The position numbers and the translations under genes were made by a program. A DNA stretch of 36,424 bases from Candidatus Nomurabacteria bacterium RIFCSPHIGHO2_02_FULL_42_19 (lineage in GTDB: Bacteria > Patescibacteriota > Minisyncoccia > Phycocordibacterales > UBA9973): NCBI GenBank assembly GCA_001785615.1, contig MFUG01000003.1, positions 22,265 to 58,688 of the forward strand. Reading direction: 5' to 3'. Positions 33,926-36,424 of the stretch are shown one piece after another. Positions within the stretch are counted from its first letter, which is position 1, and every line of letters begins with the position of its first letter. Under the pieces are notes generated by a model. The model was given only the letters and a program-made list of their open reading frames with translations, ran no database searches and was not told the origin of the DNA.

Positions 33926-34306
33926 CTATGTTTTAGTTTCTTTTCTTCTACCAGAGGCCATGGTCTTTCTCACATTCCCCCGCACCGTTCTTGAATTGGT
34001 TTTGGTTCTCTGACCTCGCACTGGCAGACGTTTCAGGTGCCTAATGCCTCGGTAACTTTTTATATCTTTCAGTCGTTTAATATTGGCGGCTACTTCCCTC
34101 TTTAAGTTCCCTTCTATTTTTATTTTCTCAATTATTACGCGAATTTTATTTTCCTCACCCTCCGTTAAGTCCTTGGCCTTCTTCCCACGGTCAATTCCAA
34201 CTTGATCTAAAATTTTTCGAGCAGTTGAAACACCGATACCATAGAGGCAAGTTAAACCAATTTCCAATCGTTTTTCGTTTGGTACTGTGATTCCAAGAAT
34301 TCTCAT
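33926..34306 (-). CDS. rpsM: 30S ribosomal protein S13
   Basis: MRILGITVPNEKRLEIGLTCLYGIG, SYRGIRHLKRLPVRGQRTKTNSRT. Confidence 0.97.
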   Translation of the reverse strand: MRILGITVPNEKRLEIGLTCLYGIGVSTARKILDQVGIDRGKKAKDLTEGEENKIRVIIEKIKIEGNLKREVAANIKRLKDIKSYRGIRHLKRLPVRGQRTKTNSRTVRGNVRKTMASGRRKETKT

Positions 34307-34308
34307 AA

Positions 34309-34419
34309 TTATTGCTTTTGTTTGTGCTTCGGATTAGAGCAAATCACGCGCAGGTGCCTAGCTCTTTTTACTATTTTACAGTTGTCGCATATTTTTCTGA
34401 TGGATGCTTTAATTTTCAT
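34309..34419 (-). CDS. rpmJ: 50S ribosomal protein L36 (not in the supplied ORF track)
   Basis: Manual translation: [36 protein letters not shown]. Confidence 0.95.
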   Translation of the reverse strand: MKIKASIRKICDNCKIVKRARHLRVICSNPKHKQKQ

Positions 34420-34439
34420 AATTTTAACCAAACTAAGGC

Positions 34440-34466
34440 AAAAACAAGGGAAAAACCCTTATTTTT
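34440..34466. terminator. Terminator-like hairpin between infA and rpmJ
   Basis: aaaaacaagggaaaaacccttattttt. Confidence 0.6.
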
Positions 34467-34547
34467 CAACACTTATAGCTTTTTAGAAACCGTAATCTAA
34501 ACCGTGGATAATATGATACACTATTCCCAAAAAAATTACAAGCAAAA

Positions 34548-34781
34548 TTACAACCTTTTAATTATCCTACCTTTTCCACCATAGGGGTCCAGGACGACTT
34601 CCACTCCGTCTCCAATCAAAACTTTAATTCTATGCATTCGCATTTTGCCTCCTAGATAGGCGAGAATTTCTTTGGCCCCTTCGTTGCTATTTTCAATTTT
34701 TACTCGAAACAAAGTGGAGGGTAAGGCCTCAGTAACAACCCCCCTTACGGTTAAAACTTTTTCATTTTTTGAATCACTCAT
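34548..34781 (-). CDS. infA: Translation initiation factor IF-1
   Basis: VRGVVTEALPSTLFRVKIENSNEGAKEILAYLGGKMRMHRIKVLIGDGVEVVLDPY. Confidence 0.94.
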   Translation of the reverse strand: MSDSKNEKVLTVRGVVTEALPSTLFRVKIENSNEGAKEILAYLGGKMRMHRIKVLIGDGVEVVLDPYGGKGRIIKRL

Positions 34782-36099
34782 TTGGATAATTCACTATTAT
34801 TTTTATATCGTCTTGGTCGTCCGGAAAGGATCTCTTCCAGAGAGGGCGTAGAACTACATCGGCGGACAAAACGTTTGGATACTGCGACAATATCTGGTAA
34901 AAATCTTGCTTGCTTTTACCCGCTATGTCGCTCTTTAGTTTGTTGTCGTCAAATTTCCAAACAACTTTAGGTTTGCCGGCCAAATTAAAACTAATATTCT
35001 CTACGTCGTTGCCGGATATTCCTTCCCTATTCAAGAAAGTAAAAGTTAAATCCCGAATATTGGATATAAAGATATCGCTTTCATCGTAGTCGGCAATGGC
35101 GGCTTTGGCAATTTTTTTCGCTAATTCTTTTTCTTCAAATAAAAATCCGAAGAATGTGCCTTTAATGCTAACCGGTACCTGCTCTCCCCCTAAAGAGGAA
35201 TCAAAATTTTCCTCATCAATGTTCAGAAAAATTGCATCCTTAAACAAGACGAAACCCTCCGGAATAAGATCAGTTGCTTTCTTGAGAAGCTTCGCCTCTA
35301 GTAATGCTCGCATGTCATTGACTACAATTTCTTTCTTGGCCGAAGGAATAGCGCTGGTCTTGCCCTTAAACCCGCCGGTGATATTTCCTTTGGATCTAGC
35401 GTAAAACTTAGAATATTTTGGTGTTCCCTTGAAACCAAAAATTTGAAAATCAAGCGGATTGCTATTATATTCCTCGCCCGCTTCGGCCGCGTAGACGCCT
35501 ACTTCTACTGACCCCGGGGTAGTGCCCTTCAGGCCGGGAACAACTATTTGCTTTTCGGTTTTATAAAGTTTCCCGTTAGAGCCCTCTAGCCGTGTATTTA
35601 TATCAAGTCGCTGCGTGGCCGTACTATAATTATTGTAAATAACTACCGCGCCTTTAGCCGACACCGAAACATCTTGCACCGCCCCACCCTCTATCATTTT
35701 ACTCTCTTCGCCAGAAAGTACTATTAAGTCGAAAGATACACTCTCCCCCGTGCTAGTGTCCTTGGTGGCCGATATATTTTGATTAAATACTACGTCTTCT
35801 ATTTTAGGATTGACAGAGATGGATGCTTCGCTCAAGAAAAAAGAAACGGCAAAGAACAGAAACACCACGGAAGCAAAGGCTACCAGCCAAATAGAATACC
35901 GGGGCCTTCTGCCCGCCACTAGAGGAGTCAAGTCCGCCTGTCTGGTAACTTTACTCAAAACCACCGGAGACCAAACTTTTTCCTCTACGGTTTCCTGTTC
36001 TGGTTCGGCCCTTTCCGTCTTTACCGCTTCTTTATCAGAAATCTCTTTTCTGAGATCGGACTTCATTTTTATCATATCCTGAAAGAAATTTTTAGCCAT
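34774..36099 (-). CDS. Single-TM protein with baseplate-J-like extracellular domain (start revised to MAKNFF)
   Basis: TM at RYSIWLVAFASVVFLFFAVSFFL followed by repeated beta-rich region (IVVPGLKGTTPGSVEVGVYAAEAGEEYN). Confidence 0.55.
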   Translation of the reverse strand: MAKNFFQDMIKMKSDLRKEISDKEAVKTERAEPEQETVEEKVWSPVVLSKVTRQADLTPLVAGRRPRYSIWLVAFASVVFLFFAVSFFLSEASISVNPKIEDVVFNQNISATKDTSTGESVSFDLIVLSGEESKMIEGGAVQDVSVSAKGAVVIYNNYSTATQRLDINTRLEGSNGKLYKTEKQIVVPGLKGTTPGSVEVGVYAAEAGEEYNSNPLDFQIFGFKGTPKYSKFYARSKGNITGGFKGKTSAIPSAKKEIVVNDMRALLEAKLLKKATDLIPEGFVLFKDAIFLNIDEENFDSSLGGEQVPVSIKGTFFGFLFEEKELAKKIAKAAIADYDESDIFISNIRDLTFTFLNREGISGNDVENISFNLAGKPKVVWKFDDNKLKSDIAGKSKQDFYQILSQYPNVLSADVVLRPLWKRSFPDDQDDIKIIVNYPNE

Positions 36100-36109
36100 A
36101 TTATATATT

Positions 36110-36424
36110 CTAATTAAAAAAACGATTAATGTAAATGGCCTCCAGGGCCAGAAACGGATCCCGAGTGACACTGCCCTTAAAGGTTGCAATACCGCTTAGG
36201 GTTTCCGTACCGAGAAAAGTAACTTCAAATTTTGACTCGGTTAGAGTGTATTGATTAAATTGTTCGGTTTTAATAATCTCCGAGAAAAAATCATAAAATT
36301 CTTTATCGACGGCTAAAAAAATGTTCGCGGGAATAGAAATATCATTGGAAAGATTGGCCAAGGACTCCTGAAACTTCTGTAGCCAGGATTTTTTAAGCTC
36401 TGATAAAATTGGTTCAAGTTTTTT
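36110..36424 (-). CDS. C-terminal part of an unidentified protein continuing beyond the window
   Basis: Frame remains open to 36424 (...KKLEPILSELKKSWLQKFQESLANLSNDIS...). Confidence 0.6.
   Translation of the reverse strand, partial: KKLEPILSELKKSWLQKFQESLANLSNDISIPANIFLAVDKEFYDFFSEIIKTEQFNQYTLTESKFEVTFLGTETLSGIATFKGSVTRDPFLALEAIYINRFFN

Noticed and set aside
1-36424. tRNA or rRNA genes
   Set aside because: None recognised by eye; a tRNAscan-SE/Infernal run would be needed to exclude them.

Overview
The window looks like an AT-rich Patescibacteria/CPR (Parcubacteria-like) chromosomal segment; this placement is inferred from gene content, the Cys-rich zinc-ribbon proteins and leader styles, not from a database search. 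Core content: a riboflavin operon (ribF-like kinase, ribE, ribH, ribA) next to a partial pterin dehydratase, aspS, trpS-trpR, dnaB-recR, a RAYT-type Y1 transposase, rplU, cysS, metK, dnaJ/dnaK/grpE, two VirD4/TraD-like ATPases, three large Cys-rich zinc-ribbon paralogs, HicBA, and a ribosomal/rpoA cluster (rpsI, rplM, rplQ, rpoA, rpsD, rpsK, rpsM, rpmJ, infA). Most noteworthy: (1) a TrpR-type regulator flanked by two related CTAG-type operators, one preceding a leader with two terminator-like hairpins, a 58-aa ORF ending RWGGWGGGP-stop, and an ATG-TGG-TGG-TAG (MWW-stop) minigene behind a near-full Shine-Dalgarno; (2) two copies of a structured element upstream of dnaJ and dnaK with a nearly identical core but unrelated, self-complementary 28-29 bp arms and a compensatory base-pair change; (3) many GC-rich palindromic elements apparently inserted in frame in housekeeping genes, resembling Rickettsia palindromic elements; (4) a Cys-rich solenoid-like protein family with identical 81-bp 5' modules or heptamer repeats at its start codons. 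No tRNA, rRNA or CRISPR array was recognised. All assignments were made by eye.
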